NCBI GenBank assembly: GCA_963755085.1
Contig: CAVWIN010000010.1
Coordinates: forward strand, 62,001 to 126,000
Length of the DNA: 64,000 bases
From: JACVRM01 sp963755085
GTDB taxonomy: Bacteria > Actinomycetota > Thermoleophilia > Gaiellales > Gaiellaceae
Direction: 5' to 3'
Both the position numbers and the translations under genes were made by a program. The notes beneath the pieces were generated by a model. That model saw only the letters and a list, made by a program, of their open reading frames with translations, made no database searches and was not told the origin of the DNA. Below, one piece after another: positions 10,577-19,724 of the stretch (its first letter is position 1; each line of letters begins with the position of its first letter).

Positions 10577-11817
10577 CAGGCGGTGGGCACGGTCTCGCCG
10601 ACCCGGGCAGCGTTCTGCTCCGGGCGCGGTGCGAGCGCGTAGCCGAGCACGGCGGCGACGCCGGCCACGGCGGCGCCGAACGCCCACACCCAGCGTGCGC
10701 CGAGCGCGTCCGTCAACAGGCCGGCGAAGGCCATCGACACGCCGAGCACCGCGTAGTTCGTGCTCATGATGATCGTGAAGGCGCGGCCACGGAGCTCGTC
10801 GGGCGCCCCGCGCTGGACGAGCAGCACGTTGCACACGACGGCGATGCCGTTGCCGAAGCCGGAGACCACGACGCACACCGCGGCGACGGCAAGCACCGGG
10901 GCAGCGGCGGCGCCGGCGAGGCCGAGCGCGATCGCGCCGATGCTCGCGCCGTAGATGGACGCGATCCGGAAGCGGCCGATCACCGACCCGGCCAGGAAGC
11001 TGCCGAGCACGAGCCCGAGGCCGCTCGCCCCGAGCAGGACGCCGAAGCCGAAGTCGCCGGCTCCGAGCGAGTCCTTCGCGAACGTGATCTCGGCGACGTT
11101 GACGGCCGCGTACGAGACGAAGAAGACGTTCCACGCGACGAACACGGCCAGCAGCGGGCGGGTGTGCAGCACGAGCCGCAGGCCGGCCAGCAGGTCCTGA
11201 ACGTGCCCCTCGCTCGCGGCCTTCGCCGCCTGGAAGAGCCGAGCGGGGATGCGCGAGATGAGCAGCGCCGAGAGCGCGAAGGAGATGGAGTTGAGCACGT
11301 ACCCCGGGTCCGGGCCCCAGACGGCGACGAGGATGCCGGCGAGCGGGGGCGTCACGAGCCAGGTCAGGTTCTCGAATGACTGCAGCAGCGAGTTCGCCTG
11401 CGGTAGGTCCTCCTCCCACACGAGGTTGGGCACGGACGCGTACACGGCCGGGCGGAAGAAGCCCGTCGCGAACCCTGACACCGCCGCGAGCGCGACGATC
11501 GCCCCCGGCGTGCCGGTGAACGGCAGCAGCGCGAAGACGGCGCAGCGCACGAGGTCGGAGACGACGAGGAGGCGCTTGCGCGACAGGCGGTCGACGAGCG
11601 GGCTCAGGAAGAGCCCGACCGCCACGGTCGGCAGGAAGTCCGCCGCGAGCAGGGCGGCGACCCAGACGCTCGAGTGGGTGGTATCCCAGACGTCGACTGT
11701 CAGGGCGACGAAGGCGAGCCACGTGCCGATGCCCGACCCGACCGATGCGAGCAGCAGAAGGCGGAACGCCTTCGATGTCCCGAGCAGCTCGAGCCGCTTG
11801 CCCAGGCCGAGTTCCAC
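10576..11817 (-). CDS. Major facilitator superfamily exporter
   Basis: Inner-membrane transporter of 413 residues with about 12 hydrophobic segments, the first around residues 18-45. The loop between segments 2 and 3 reads PLVDRLSRKRLL, a form of the MFS loop motif (GxxxDRxGRR). PNLVWEEDLPQANSLLQSFEN and RGRAFTIIMS resemble the MFS_3/enterobactin-exporter (EntS-like) branch. Substrate cannot be told. It sits 9 bases after hisC and overlaps meaB, so hisC-MFS-meaB-ilvA is probably one transcript. Confidence 0.85.
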   Translation of the reverse strand: MELGLGKRLELLGTSKAFRLLLLASVGSGIGTWLAFVALTVDVWDTTHSSVWVAALLAADFLPTVAVGLFLSPLVDRLSRKRLLVVSDLVRCAVFALLPFTGTPGAIVALAAVSGFATGFFRPAVYASVPNLVWEEDLPQANSLLQSFENLTWLVTPPLAGILVAVWGPDPGYVLNSISFALSALLISRIPARLFQAAKAASEGHVQDLLAGLRLVLHTRPLLAVFVAWNVFFVSYAAVNVAEITFAKDSLGAGDFGFGVLLGASGLGLVLGSFLAGSVIGRFRIASIYGASIGAIALGLAGAAAAPVLAVAAVCVVVSGFGNGIAVVCNVLLVQRGAPDELRGRAFTIIMSTNYAVLGVSMAFAGLLTDALGARWVWAFGAAVAGVAAVLGYALAPRPEQNAARVGETVPTA

Positions 11818-11826
11818 GCCGGGACG

Positions 11827-12969
11827 CTACCCGGCGGGTGTGACAGATGTCTCGGCGACGACCCGTGCGAGCGCGTCCGCGAAGATCGCGTTCTCCTCGG
11901 CGGTGCCGACGCTGACGCGGATCGCGCCCGGCGCGCCGAACCCGCCCGCCGGCCGCACGATCACGCCCTCCCGCAGCAGCGCTTCGAAGAGCGGACGGGC
12001 ATCCGCGCCGACCTCGGCGAAGACGAAGTTTCCGACCGCCGGCCCGACGGGCTCGAGGCCCTGGGCGCGCAGCGCGTCCTCGACGGCGGGGCGGTTGGCG
12101 CTGTTCTCGGCCCGCCGCCGCGCAAGCTCGCCGGCGTCGTCCAGGCTCGCGAGCGCCGCCTCCTGCGCCGGCGTGGTCACGTCGAACGCGCGGCGCACCT
12201 TGCCGATCGCCGTGATCAGCTCCGCGGGGCCGACGCCGTAGCCGACGCGCAGCCCGGCGAGCCCGTAGATCTTCGAGAACGTCCGCAGGACGAGCGCCTT
12301 CTGCGCCGCCTTGACGTACTCCTCGATGCCGTCCGGGTAGTCCGTGTCCTCGACGTACTCGAGGTACGCCTGGTCGATGACGGTCACGACGTGCCCGGGA
12401 ACGCGTTCGAACCACGCGTCGAGCTCGGCCCGCGTGTTCATCGTCCCGGTCGGGTTGTTCGGGTGGCAGAGGTACGCGATCTTCGTGCGCGGCCCGACCG
12501 CCTCCAGCATCGCGTCGAGGTCGTAGCGGCCGTCGCGGAGCGGCACCGTGCGCGGGACGGCGCCGACCTTGCGCGCGTCGATGACGTAGCTCGGGAACGA
12601 CGGCCAGCCGCAGACGATCTCGTCGCCCGGGTCGAGCACGGCCTGCGTCAGGCAGTCGACGAGGCCGTCGGAGCCTGCGCCGACCGTGACCTCCTCGGAG
12701 CGCACGCCGAGCCGCTCGGCGAGCGAGGCGCGCAGGCGGTAGATGCCACCGTCGGGGTAGCGGTTGAGCTCGCGGATGCACCGCTCGATCGCGTCGGCCG
12801 CGGCCGGGAACGGCCCGAACGGGCCCTCGTTCGAGGCCAGCTTCACGACGCGCTCGAGCCCGAGCTCGCGCTGAACCTCCTCGACCGGCTTGCCGGGCTC
12901 GTACGGCACGAGGTCGTTGACAGCGGGCTTGAAGAAGCTCGCCGAAATCTCCGCGAACGCGCTGCTCAC
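11827..12969 (-). CDS. hisC: Histidinol-phosphate aminotransferase family enzyme
   Basis: Fold-type I PLP aminotransferase of 380 residues. Recognisable parts are LASNEGPFGP (the family LxxNExPxGP), AGSDGLVDCLTQ, CHPNNPTGTM, YLEYVEDTDYP and the PLP-lysine segment RTFSKIYGLAGLRVGY. This best fits HisC, which transaminates histidinol phosphate, although HisC-like enzymes can also act on aromatic amino acids. No other his gene is nearby. The start is GTG at 12969, preceded by a TAGAGT box at 12977-12982 and a 7-base gap, the leaderless pattern seen elsewhere here. Longer in-frame readings upstream are not protein-like. Confidence 0.85.
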   Translation of the reverse strand: MSSAFAEISASFFKPAVNDLVPYEPGKPVEEVQRELGLERVVKLASNEGPFGPFPAAADAIERCIRELNRYPDGGIYRLRASLAERLGVRSEEVTVGAGSDGLVDCLTQAVLDPGDEIVCGWPSFPSYVIDARKVGAVPRTVPLRDGRYDLDAMLEAVGPRTKIAYLCHPNNPTGTMNTRAELDAWFERVPGHVVTVIDQAYLEYVEDTDYPDGIEEYVKAAQKALVLRTFSKIYGLAGLRVGYGVGPAELITAIGKVRRAFDVTTPAQEAALASLDDAGELARRRAENSANRPAVEDALRAQGLEPVGPAVGNFVFAEVGADARPLFEALLREGVIVRPAGGFGAPGAIRVSVGTAEENAIFADALARVVAETSVTPAG

Positions 12970-13079
12970 GGCACCGACTCTACCGCCGTCCCTGGATCGA
13001 GGATCAAGGTTACAACGGACTGCGATGTGAATACGGTGAGCCGGGGAAGTCAATTCAAGGAATCGCTTTTCATGAACGC

Positions 13080-13467
13080 ATGGTTCTTCTCGCCGTGCTC
13101 GCGACGCTCGTCGCCGCCGCCTCGGCGGTCGCAGCGCCCGGGCTGACGCTCGACGTGCCGGATCTCGCGTCGAAGGTCTGCAAGCCACGCCGGTGAGGGC
13201 GCCAGGGAGGGCAGCTACAACACGACCTTCTTCCACGGGACATTCGCCCCGTCCGCCTATCCGACGCACGGCGACCTGGGGACGTTCGATCTCGCTTGTA
13301 CCGACATCAACACGTGCCCGGGTGCGCACCCGAGCTACCTCAGTTACGTCAGCTCGACCACCGGCGCTGACAAGGGCCAGTGGCGCTGGATCTACCGCGC
13401 CGGCAAGCACGGCACCTGGCTCAACCAGGACGACGTCGTCGCCGCCGATTCAGGCGACATCAGCTAG
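13080..13467 (+). pseudogene. Small secreted protein, broken by one extra base
   Basis: Two adjoining readings make one plausible exported protein of about 128 residues. From ATG 13080 comes a signal peptide (MVLLAVLATLVAAASAVAA) and SKVCK, then a frame change near 13187. Removing one base gives HAGEGAREGSYNTTFF and onward to LNQDDVVAADSGDIS and stop at 13465-13467. The mature part is rich in Gly, Thr, Trp and Tyr and has two further cysteines (LACTDINTC). I do not recognise the family. The terminator hairpin directly downstream supports a real transcription unit. Confidence 0.55.
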
Positions 13468-13484
13468 CACAGGCTGAGCACGGG

Positions 13485-13510
13485 CCGGGCGGCCGACACA
13501 GGCCGCCCGG
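13485..13510 (+). terminator. Hairpin after the small secreted protein
   Basis: A perfect 10-bp stem (CCGGGCGGCC / GGCCGCCCGG) closes a 6-base loop, 18 bases after the stop at 13467. There is no T run, as is common for actinobacterial terminators. Confidence 0.5.
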
Positions 13511-13537
13511 AACCGGTTTAGAGTCGCCGCCGGGAGA

Positions 13538-14806
13538 ATGAGGCGGACGACCCTGCTTGTACTTGCGGTCGCGGCCGTGGCGTGCCTGTTGCCCGTCGGG
13601 CAGGTAGGCGCGCACGGGCCGCTGACCATCCACGTTCGCACGGACGCGCAATTCGCGGCCGCCGTGAAGCGGCTGCGCTTTTCGGGTGGAACCATCAAGC
13701 TGGCGCCCACGTGGTTCCGCGGGCTCGAGATCGGCCCGCGCAGCTGGCACCAGCTGCGCATCGTCGGTGGCCGCCGCACGCACGTGGAGCAGATCCTGCT
13801 CAGGGGCACCCGCCGCGTCTCGATCGGGCCGCTGACCATCTCGCCGATCTCGCAGGACGCACGCATCCAGTCCCTCCAGTCGAGTCGCATCGACATCCAC
13901 GACGTGAAGTTCTCTGCGGCGGGCACCCGCTACGCATCCACGCTCCAGCTACCGATCTCCAACCGGATCACGGTCCGGCGCAGCGAGTTCACCCATTGCG
14001 GCGACCGCTCGTGGCACATGGTCAACTGCATCCTCCTCTGGCAGGTCACCAACCTGACCGTCGAGGACAGCTACTTCCACGACTGCCGCGGCTGCGACTT
14101 CATCAACGGCCGCTTCGGCCGCAATCTCGCGCTCTACCGCAACCACTTCGCCCGGACGCTGCCGTGCAGCATGGGCGCCTACCGCTGCGGACACCAGGAC
14201 CTCGTGCAGCTGTTCGGCGGCGCCGGGCTCGACGTGCGCGACAACGTGTTCGGCCTTTACTGGAAGGGCGCCGCGCAGCTGTACGTCACGAACCGGATGC
14301 GGCACATCCGGATCGTCAACAACCTCTTCCTCGGCACCGACCCGCGGGTACCCGGCTACGAGGCCCGGGTGGCGATGGTGATCGGCAGCGCCCAGACGAA
14401 GCACGTGCCGCGCGACGTGCGCATCGTCAACAACACCGTCCTCACCGGCGCACGCCGGATCGACGGCTACCTCGGATCGATTCGCATGACGAACCAGTAC
14501 GGCGCGGTGCCGAAGCGCGCGCGGCCGATCCTGGCGAACAACGTCATCGCCGTGCTCGCGGACCCGAACCAGGTCTGCAGCGAGGTGCGCGCTTCGGTGA
14601 ACAACCTGATCCTCCAGGGCGAGGGTTGCTCGAAGACCGACACGATCGGCGGCGAGGTCTTCGGCCCGGACGGCCGCCCGACTCGCTACTCCGCCTTCCT
14701 GCTCGGCCGCGCCGACCCCGGCTTCGCCCCGCGGGTCGACATCACCGGGCACCCGCGCAGCCCGGAGCCGGACATCGGCGCGTTCCAGTACACCGGCGCT
14801 CGTTAA
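13538..14806 (+). CDS. Secreted right-handed beta-helix protein
   Basis: Exported protein of 422 residues. It has a signal peptide (RRTTLLVLAVAAVACLLPVG, cleavage near GAHG), then repeating short strands typical of parallel beta-helices: SSRIDIHDVKF, NRITVRRSEF, TNLTVEDSYFHDC, NLALYRNHF, DVRDNVFGLY, HIRIVNNLFLG and DVRIVNNTVL. It ends with DIGAFQY, a motif often closing such proteins. Cysteines are paired along the helix (HDCRGCDF, CSMGAYRCGH). Polysaccharide binding or cleavage is possible, but no catalytic motif is clear. A TAGAGT box (13519-13524) precedes the start by 13 bases. Its TAA stop lies inside the palindromic repeat downstream. Confidence 0.8.
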   Translation: MRRTTLLVLAVAAVACLLPVGQVGAHGPLTIHVRTDAQFAAAVKRLRFSGGTIKLAPTWFRGLEIGPRSWHQLRIVGGRRTHVEQILLRGTRRVSIGPLTISPISQDARIQSLQSSRIDIHDVKFSAAGTRYASTLQLPISNRITVRRSEFTHCGDRSWHMVNCILLWQVTNLTVEDSYFHDCRGCDFINGRFGRNLALYRNHFARTLPCSMGAYRCGHQDLVQLFGGAGLDVRDNVFGLYWKGAAQLYVTNRMRHIRIVNNLFLGTDPRVPGYEARVAMVIGSAQTKHVPRDVRIVNNTVLTGARRIDGYLGSIRMTNQYGAVPKRARPILANNVIAVLADPNQVCSEVRASVNNLILQGEGCSKTDTIGGEVFGPDGRPTRYSAFLLGRADPGFAPRVDITGHPRSPEPDIGAFQYTGAR

Positions 14807-14854
14807 CAGGGACAGTCCCTGTTAGAGGCTCTTAACAGGGACTGTCCCTGTTAA
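14803..14854. repeat. Double palindrome between convergent genes
   Basis: Two copies of a palindrome, one centred on A (14803-14824) and one on T (14832-14854), are separated by GAGGCTC. Each reads TTAACAGGGAC, a central base, then GTCCCTGTTA. The second copy is the reverse complement of the first, so the whole 52 bases is also a near-perfect dyad. It overlaps the stop of the beta-helix gene and lies 10 bases from the stop of the convergent gamma-glutamyltransferase. It could be a bidirectional terminator or a REP-like mobile palindrome. Confidence 0.75.
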
Positions 14855-14864
14855 GAACCGCCGT

Positions 14865-16421
14865 TCAAACCACGACGCCGTGCCCGCCGCGGCGCGGGTC
14901 GCCGGCGGCGTGCAGCTCACCGTCGGGGCGCCGCTCGACCGCCGCCGCGCCGCCGAAGAAGAGGTTGCGCCGCCGCCAGCGGACGAGCTCGTATCCGGCA
15001 ACCTCGAGCGCGTCGGCCTCGGCTCGGTCGGCACCCCCCTCGAGATGCACGTGCTCGTCGTCAACATGCAGCCGCGGCGCGGCAATGGCCTCCTCGACCG
15101 ACATGCCGTGCCTGACGACGTTGATGACCACCTGGAGGATGGCGCCGCGGAGCCGTAGCGACCCCGCGCTGCCAACCACGAGCCGCGGCCCCGCAGGCCC
15201 GACGACAATCGAGGGCGCCATCATGCTCGTGAGCCTGGTTCCAGCCCGCGCGCCGGTGACGTTGAGGTCGAACTCGCCCAGCATGTTGTTCAGCTGGATT
15301 CCGGTGCCGGGCACGACGACGCCCGACCCCGAGCCGGTCGAGATGGTGAGTGAGGCGGCGTTGCCGACGCGGTCGACAGCTGAGATGTGCGTGGTGCCGC
15401 GGGCCGCCGGCGGCTCTGCGACGGCGGGCGCGTTCGCGATCCGGCGCAGCGCAGCCGCGATCGCGCGATCGCCGAGGAGGGCGTCGCGCAGGCCACCGCG
15501 GTAGAGATCGGAAGGGCGCCATGCCTGCCGCGCCCGCGCCTGCTCTCGCAGGATCTCGATGAGCTCCGCCATCGCAGCCGCGGTGCCGGCCGGCCGCGGC
15601 GGCAGGCGGTCGAGCAGCTTCAGCCCGTGGGCGACGAGGATCCCGCCGGACGACGGCGGTGGGTTCGAGAGGAACTCGTGCCCGTCGAAGGCGGCGCTGA
15701 CAGGGCGGCGCCGGACGACGCGGTAGGCGCGCAGGTCGTCGGCGGTGATCGTGCCGCCGCCCGCGCGGACGTGCTCAACGAGGCGCCGCCCCAGCTCGCC
15801 CTCGTAGAGCGCGGCGGCCCCCTCGCGCGCCAGGACGTCGAGCGTGTCCCCGAGGTCCGGCATGACCAGGCGATCGCCGGTCGAGAGCCGGTGGCCGTCG
15901 GGCGCGAAGATCGCACGCCCCTCAGGGTGCGCGCAGAGGATCGAGTCGAGGATCGCGTGCAGGTACGCCTGGCCGGCGGTCACCTCGACGCCGCCCCGCG
16001 CGAGCGCGGCTGCCGGTTCGAGCAGCTCGGCCCAGGGCAGCGTGCCGAAGCGGCGGTGCGCATCCTCGAGCCCGGCGACGGCCCCGGGGACGGCGCATGA
16101 GGGCGCCCCGATCCGGAACACCTGCGTCGCGCCGCCCCCGGTGAACTCGACGTCGACCTCCTTCATCGGGGCCGGCGCCTCATCCGGCGGCAGGCCGAGG
16201 CCGGGCACGGCGACGAAGAAGTCGAGCAGCCAGGTGGCGGCGTCCCTGGCGGTGTGCACGAGCATGAAGCCGCCGCCGCCCGGACCGGTCAGGGGGCTCT
16301 CGGCCACCCACGACGTGAACGCGGCGGCGAGACAGGCGTCCACCGCGCTGCCGCCTGCTTCCAGGGCGCGCGCGCCCGCCTCCGCCGTCAGCGGGTGGCC
16401 CGCTGCAATCGCGCCGTGCAT
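14865..16421 (-). CDS. ggt: Gamma-glutamyltransferase family N-terminal nucleophile hydrolase
   Basis: Enzyme of glutathione and gamma-glutamyl peptide breakdown that self-cleaves to expose a catalytic threonine. The nucleophile is in ARGTTHISAVDRVGNAAS (about residue 360), followed by GSGVVVPGTGIQLNNMLGEF and the oxyanion region near GSAGSLRLRGAI. The N-terminal signature is HPLTAEAGARALEAGGSAVDA and GPGGGGFMLVH. At 518 residues it is near normal length but has no obvious signal peptide, so it is probably cytoplasmic. It starts 7 bases after the upstream membrane protein and is likely cotranscribed with it. Confidence 0.88.
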   Translation of the reverse strand: MHGAIAAGHPLTAEAGARALEAGGSAVDACLAAAFTSWVAESPLTGPGGGGFMLVHTARDAATWLLDFFVAVPGLGLPPDEAPAPMKEVDVEFTGGGATQVFRIGAPSCAVPGAVAGLEDAHRRFGTLPWAELLEPAAALARGGVEVTAGQAYLHAILDSILCAHPEGRAIFAPDGHRLSTGDRLVMPDLGDTLDVLAREGAAALYEGELGRRLVEHVRAGGGTITADDLRAYRVVRRRPVSAAFDGHEFLSNPPPSSGGILVAHGLKLLDRLPPRPAGTAAAMAELIEILREQARARQAWRPSDLYRGGLRDALLGDRAIAAALRRIANAPAVAEPPAARGTTHISAVDRVGNAASLTISTGSGSGVVVPGTGIQLNNMLGEFDLNVTGARAGTRLTSMMAPSIVVGPAGPRLVVGSAGSLRLRGAILQVVINVVRHGMSVEEAIAAPRLHVDDEHVHLEGGADRAEADALEVAGYELVRWRRRNLFFGGAAAVERRPDGELHAAGDPRRGGHGVVV

Positions 16422-16428
16422 GCCGGCG

Positions 16429-18060
16429 TCAGCGGCAGTCGCCGTCGGTGTCGCCGAGCGCCGAGCGGACGAGCGCCGCGGGCCCCTCGTCGGCGGCGAG
16501 CAGCAGGCGGCCCGACCGCCGGACGCGCAGGTCGGTCATGCCGTCTCGCGCGCGTGCGACACAGACGGCGCCACGCTTCACGTCCCAGTAGGGCATGTAG
16601 CGCACCGCCAGCCGGTAAGTGCCCGGCTCGGTGACGCGCGCAGCGATGCGGTCGTGCGTGAACGCGCCGACGTGGACGCGCCCAGGGCCGCGCAGGATCG
16701 GCAGCGGGTCGCGCACCTCGTAGATCCGCCAGTCGGCCGAGCGGGAGACGCGCCGGAGTCCGGGCGCGCCGTGGAGCAGCAGCCGGGCCTCGCGGTCGGC
16801 ACCCTTCTTGCTGAGCGGGACCGAGGGGAGCAGGACGTAGCGCACGGCCATCCGCCGGAGCCAGTGGTGGTAGCCGGCCGGCGAGAGCGGGTCGCGGTAG
16901 AGGGCGCCGTTCTCGGCGATGTCGAGCTGGCGGTACCAGCCGCGCGCGAGCGGGAAGCCGGCGCGCGGGATGTACCAGGCCTCCCAGTGGTCGGAGGTCG
17001 GGACGACCTCCACCCGGAAGGCCCCTCCACGGTGCTCGTGCAGGAAGCGCAGCGCAGGCGCCCAGAAGGCGGCGGAGGAGGCGCGCGAGTCCTTCGTCCG
17101 GTTCGTGACCGCGTTCGCGTACGGGACGACGTTGTAGACGAGCGCCAGGGCGAGTGCGACAAGCGCGATCCCCCGTGGCCGGAAGCGCGCCACGAGCACG
17201 GTCAGCAGCATCAGCGGGAAGACGACCGAACGCAGGCGCGTGACGTTCTCGCCGACCGGCTCGGGGATGATGAAGAGCGCGACCGAGGCCAGCAGCCAGA
17301 AGCCGAAGAGGGCGGCGAGGATGCCGCCGCGCGGTGCGCTGAGCGCGACGATGACGCCGAGCCCCGCGACCACGAGCACAGTGGCGAGCTCGATCCCGCG
17401 GAACGGGTAGCGCCCGCCCATCGGGAAGAGACGCAAAGCGGCGAGCTGCACGCCGGCGGCGAAGGTGAGGCCGGCGCAGAAGAGGACGGCCCGCCGGTTG
17501 ACCTCGCGACGCGAGACCGCAATCGCCGCGAGCGCGATGACGAGGAACATGAAGGCGAGCGGGCTGAAGCCGAGCGTCATCGCGCCGCAGCCGATCGCGA
17601 GCGAGAGCCGCCCGGACTGGAGCGCCGCGATCGTCGCCAGCAGCATCGCGAACCCGGCGGCGTAGCTGTAGGTGCCGGTGAAGATCGGTCCTGCGGCGAG
17701 CACGGCGAACGCGCGAGACGGCCACACCGCGGCGGCGCCCCACTCGCGCGTGCAGATGCGTTGGAAGAGAACGGCGGCTGCGACGACCGACCCGACGACG
17801 AGCGTCAGGTTCCCGATCGCCGCCGCGACCGGGTAGTAGAGGAGGCTGTACGAGACGAGCGGGTACTGCCCCGCGAACCAGAGGTTGTCCCAGAGGTAGA
17901 CGTTCTGGTGCACGAGGAGCGTTCGGTAGAGGTGCGCCGGCACGTCGCCGCCCGTCGGCCCGGCGAGGACGACGACCCCCGCGGCGATCGCCGCGAGCAG
18001 CGCGGACAGCACCGGCTCGAGCCGGTTGGCTGGCATGGGAGGTGCGGCGTACGTGGTCAC
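16429..18060 (-). CDS. Polytopic membrane protein with C-terminal extracytoplasmic domain
   Basis: Protein of 543 residues with roughly ten hydrophobic segments in residues 15-330, then a soluble domain of about 200 residues (EHRGGAFRVEVVPTSDHWEAWYIPR onward). An acidic residue in the first loop (GPTGGDVPAHLYR) and the layout recall GT-C type glycosyltransferases or 6-TM 'YfhO-like' proteins, but I see no decisive motif. Start is GTG at 18060. It is divergent from the 18115 gene across 54 bases and followed closely by ggt. Confidence 0.65.
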   Translation of the reverse strand: MTTYAAPPMPANRLEPVLSALLAAIAAGVVVLAGPTGGDVPAHLYRTLLVHQNVYLWDNLWFAGQYPLVSYSLLYYPVAAAIGNLTLVVGSVVAAAVLFQRICTREWGAAAVWPSRAFAVLAAGPIFTGTYSYAAGFAMLLATIAALQSGRLSLAIGCGAMTLGFSPLAFMFLVIALAAIAVSRREVNRRAVLFCAGLTFAAGVQLAALRLFPMGGRYPFRGIELATVLVVAGLGVIVALSAPRGGILAALFGFWLLASVALFIIPEPVGENVTRLRSVVFPLMLLTVLVARFRPRGIALVALALALVYNVVPYANAVTNRTKDSRASSAAFWAPALRFLHEHRGGAFRVEVVPTSDHWEAWYIPRAGFPLARGWYRQLDIAENGALYRDPLSPAGYHHWLRRMAVRYVLLPSVPLSKKGADREARLLLHGAPGLRRVSRSADWRIYEVRDPLPILRGPGRVHVGAFTHDRIAARVTEPGTYRLAVRYMPYWDVKRGAVCVARARDGMTDLRVRRSGRLLLAADEGPAALVRSALGDTDGDCR

Positions 18061-18114
18061 GTTCGGGGCCGGGTCTGCATCGCCCGCGACGCGCCCGGAG
18101 AGGGCGCGCCAGGC

Positions 18115-19695
18115 TTGTACGGTTCGCGGATCATCCGCGTCGGCGCAATCCTAGGTCTCCTCGCGGCTGCCTTCGCGGGGAACGCGCACGCGCAGGCACT
18201 CCGCGTGGTCGTGGTCCCGGGTCTGCAGGCGCACGACCTACGCACGCTTGCGCCGCGCGGAGCCGTCGGCCTGCTCGTCCCGGGCGCCGGGCCGGAGACG
18301 AGCGCCCGTGCCGCGAGGGTGATGCTCGCGCAGGGCGTCATCCGCAACTCGCTCCGGGGTGCCCCGCCGCCCGGGCCGGTGCGGATTCGGGTCGAGCAGT
18401 CGCAGTCGATCCCCACCGGCGGCCGGTTCATCGTCCTCGGGCTCCCGCAGGGCGGCGCGCAGCTGAACAACCGGCGGTACGGCATCGCCGTGGTCGCGCC
18501 CGGCTACCGGGGCCTGCTGACGTCGCCGAACACGCGGATCCCCGGCCTGGTGACGATCGCCGACGTCGCACCCACGGCGCTCGGGGAGTCCGGGGCGCTC
18601 GGCTCACAGGGAGAAGGTGACCCGCTCGGCGCGCTCGAAACGCTCGACCGCCGGATCACGGACGGGAACGCGTGGCGGACGCGCACCGCGACGTGGGTCG
18701 AGATCGCGATCGGCGTGCTCGCCGTCGTGTCCGGGACCGCGGCGGTGGCCGGCGTCGCGGGCGTGCTCCTGGCCAACCTCCTCGCCGGCGCGCTCGGCTT
18801 CGGGACGGGCGGCGGCGCGGCCCTGTTGCTCGTCGGGGCCGCGTGCGGTCTCATCTTCATGCGGCGGCGCCCGCGCCCCGGCGTGCTTGCGGCGCTGATG
18901 GCCGGCGTGCTGGCCGCGTACCTGGTGTCGTTCGAGCTCGACGAGCGCTGGGTGGCGCTCTCGCCGTTCGGGCCGTCGCAGAACGCCCGCTTCTACGGGA
19001 TCTCGAATCTGCTCGAGACGTTCCTGCTCGTGCCGGCGCTCGTGGGCGCGGCGCTGCTGCGCCGGCGGCCGTGGGCCGCTACCGGCGTCGCGCTGCTCGC
19101 CCTCGTGATGATCGCCGGCAGCCGCTTCGGCGCCGACGGCGGCGGCGCGATCGTGCTCGGCGTCGGCTACGCGGTGCTCGTCGCGCTGCTGACAGGGGCG
19201 GGCCGGCGGACGCTGATTGCAGCCGCCGCCGGGGGGATCGCGGTCGTGCTCGGCCTGCTCGCGCTGGACGCGGCGACGGGCGGGTCCAGCCACGTCACAC
19301 GGGCGCTACGCAAGGGCCCGGGCGGGCTGGCGTCTGATCTCTGGGCGCGCATCAATCTGTCCTGGGAGCACCTGACGGCGAACACCGGGACGATCGTGGC
19401 CACCGTGGTGGCTCTGGGGATCCTGACCGCCCTCGTCGCACGCGTGCTGGCCCTGCGCCTGCCGGCGGCGCTGCCGCTCGCGTTCGCGGCGGCGATCGCG
19501 GTGTCGATGGTCGTGAACGACTCGCCGAAGGACGTCGCGGTCGCCGGCGCCGTGCTCTACGCGGCGGTCGAGGCCTTCGCCCTCGGGCCCCGCAGCGCGG
19601 CGGGCATCCTGTCGACCATCCCGTCACGCGCGCGCACGCAGGCGTTTCCCGATCCAGACACGTCGCGACAGCCCCCTTCGGGGACAGCCCCTTAG
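18115..19695 (+). CDS. Exported multi-pass membrane protein, unrecognised
   Basis: Probable start is TTG at 18115, giving a signal-like N-terminus (RVGAILGLLAAAFAGNAHAQ), an extracytoplasmic domain of about 160 residues (RVVVVPGLQAHDLRTLAPRG...) and then about nine hydrophobic segments from residue 200 to 500. PSQNARFYGISNLLETFLL lies between segments. The open frame extends much further upstream, but only antisense to the ggt and membrane genes. The last residues (RQPPSGTAP) are encoded by the dispersed repeat at 19669. I do not recognise the family. An alkaline-phosphatase-like first domain is one guess. Confidence 0.6.
   Translation: MYGSRIIRVGAILGLLAAAFAGNAHAQALRVVVVPGLQAHDLRTLAPRGAVGLLVPGAGPETSARAARVMLAQGVIRNSLRGAPPPGPVRIRVEQSQSIPTGGRFIVLGLPQGGAQLNNRRYGIAVVAPGYRGLLTSPNTRIPGLVTIADVAPTALGESGALGSQGEGDPLGALETLDRRITDGNAWRTRTATWVEIAIGVLAVVSGTAAVAGVAGVLLANLLAGALGFGTGGGAALLLVGAACGLIFMRRRPRPGVLAALMAGVLAAYLVSFELDERWVALSPFGPSQNARFYGISNLLETFLLVPALVGAALLRRRPWAATGVALLALVMIAGSRFGADGGGAIVLGVGYAVLVALLTGAGRRTLIAAAAGGIAVVLGLLALDAATGGSSHVTRALRKGPGGLASDLWARINLSWEHLTANTGTIVATVVALGILTALVARVLALRLPAALPLAFAAAIAVSMVVNDSPKDVAVAGAVLYAAVEAFALGPRSAAGILSTIPSRARTQAFPDPDTSRQPPSGTAP
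19669..19694. repeat. Dispersed GC-rich repeat, copy 1, at a stop codon
   Basis: The sequence CAGCCCCCTTCGGGGACAGC followed by CCCTTA matches the 20347-20372 copy at most positions, and its core GGGGACAGCCCC is itself an inverted repeat. It encodes the last residues of the membrane protein and reaches into its stop codon. Confidence 0.5.
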
Positions 19696-19724
19696 GGCCT
19701 ACCGCCAGGGGCCGGCCGTGACGC

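Noticed and set aside
9593..12781. A 1062-codon frame that would fuse meaB to a long N-terminal extension
   Set aside because: The extension is an alternative frame of the MFS and hisC genes. MeaB begins normally at 10576.
15844..18114. A long upstream extension of the membrane protein that starts at 18115
   Set aside because: It lies antisense to ggt and the 16429-18060 membrane gene and has shadow composition; a signal-like N-terminus begins at 18115.
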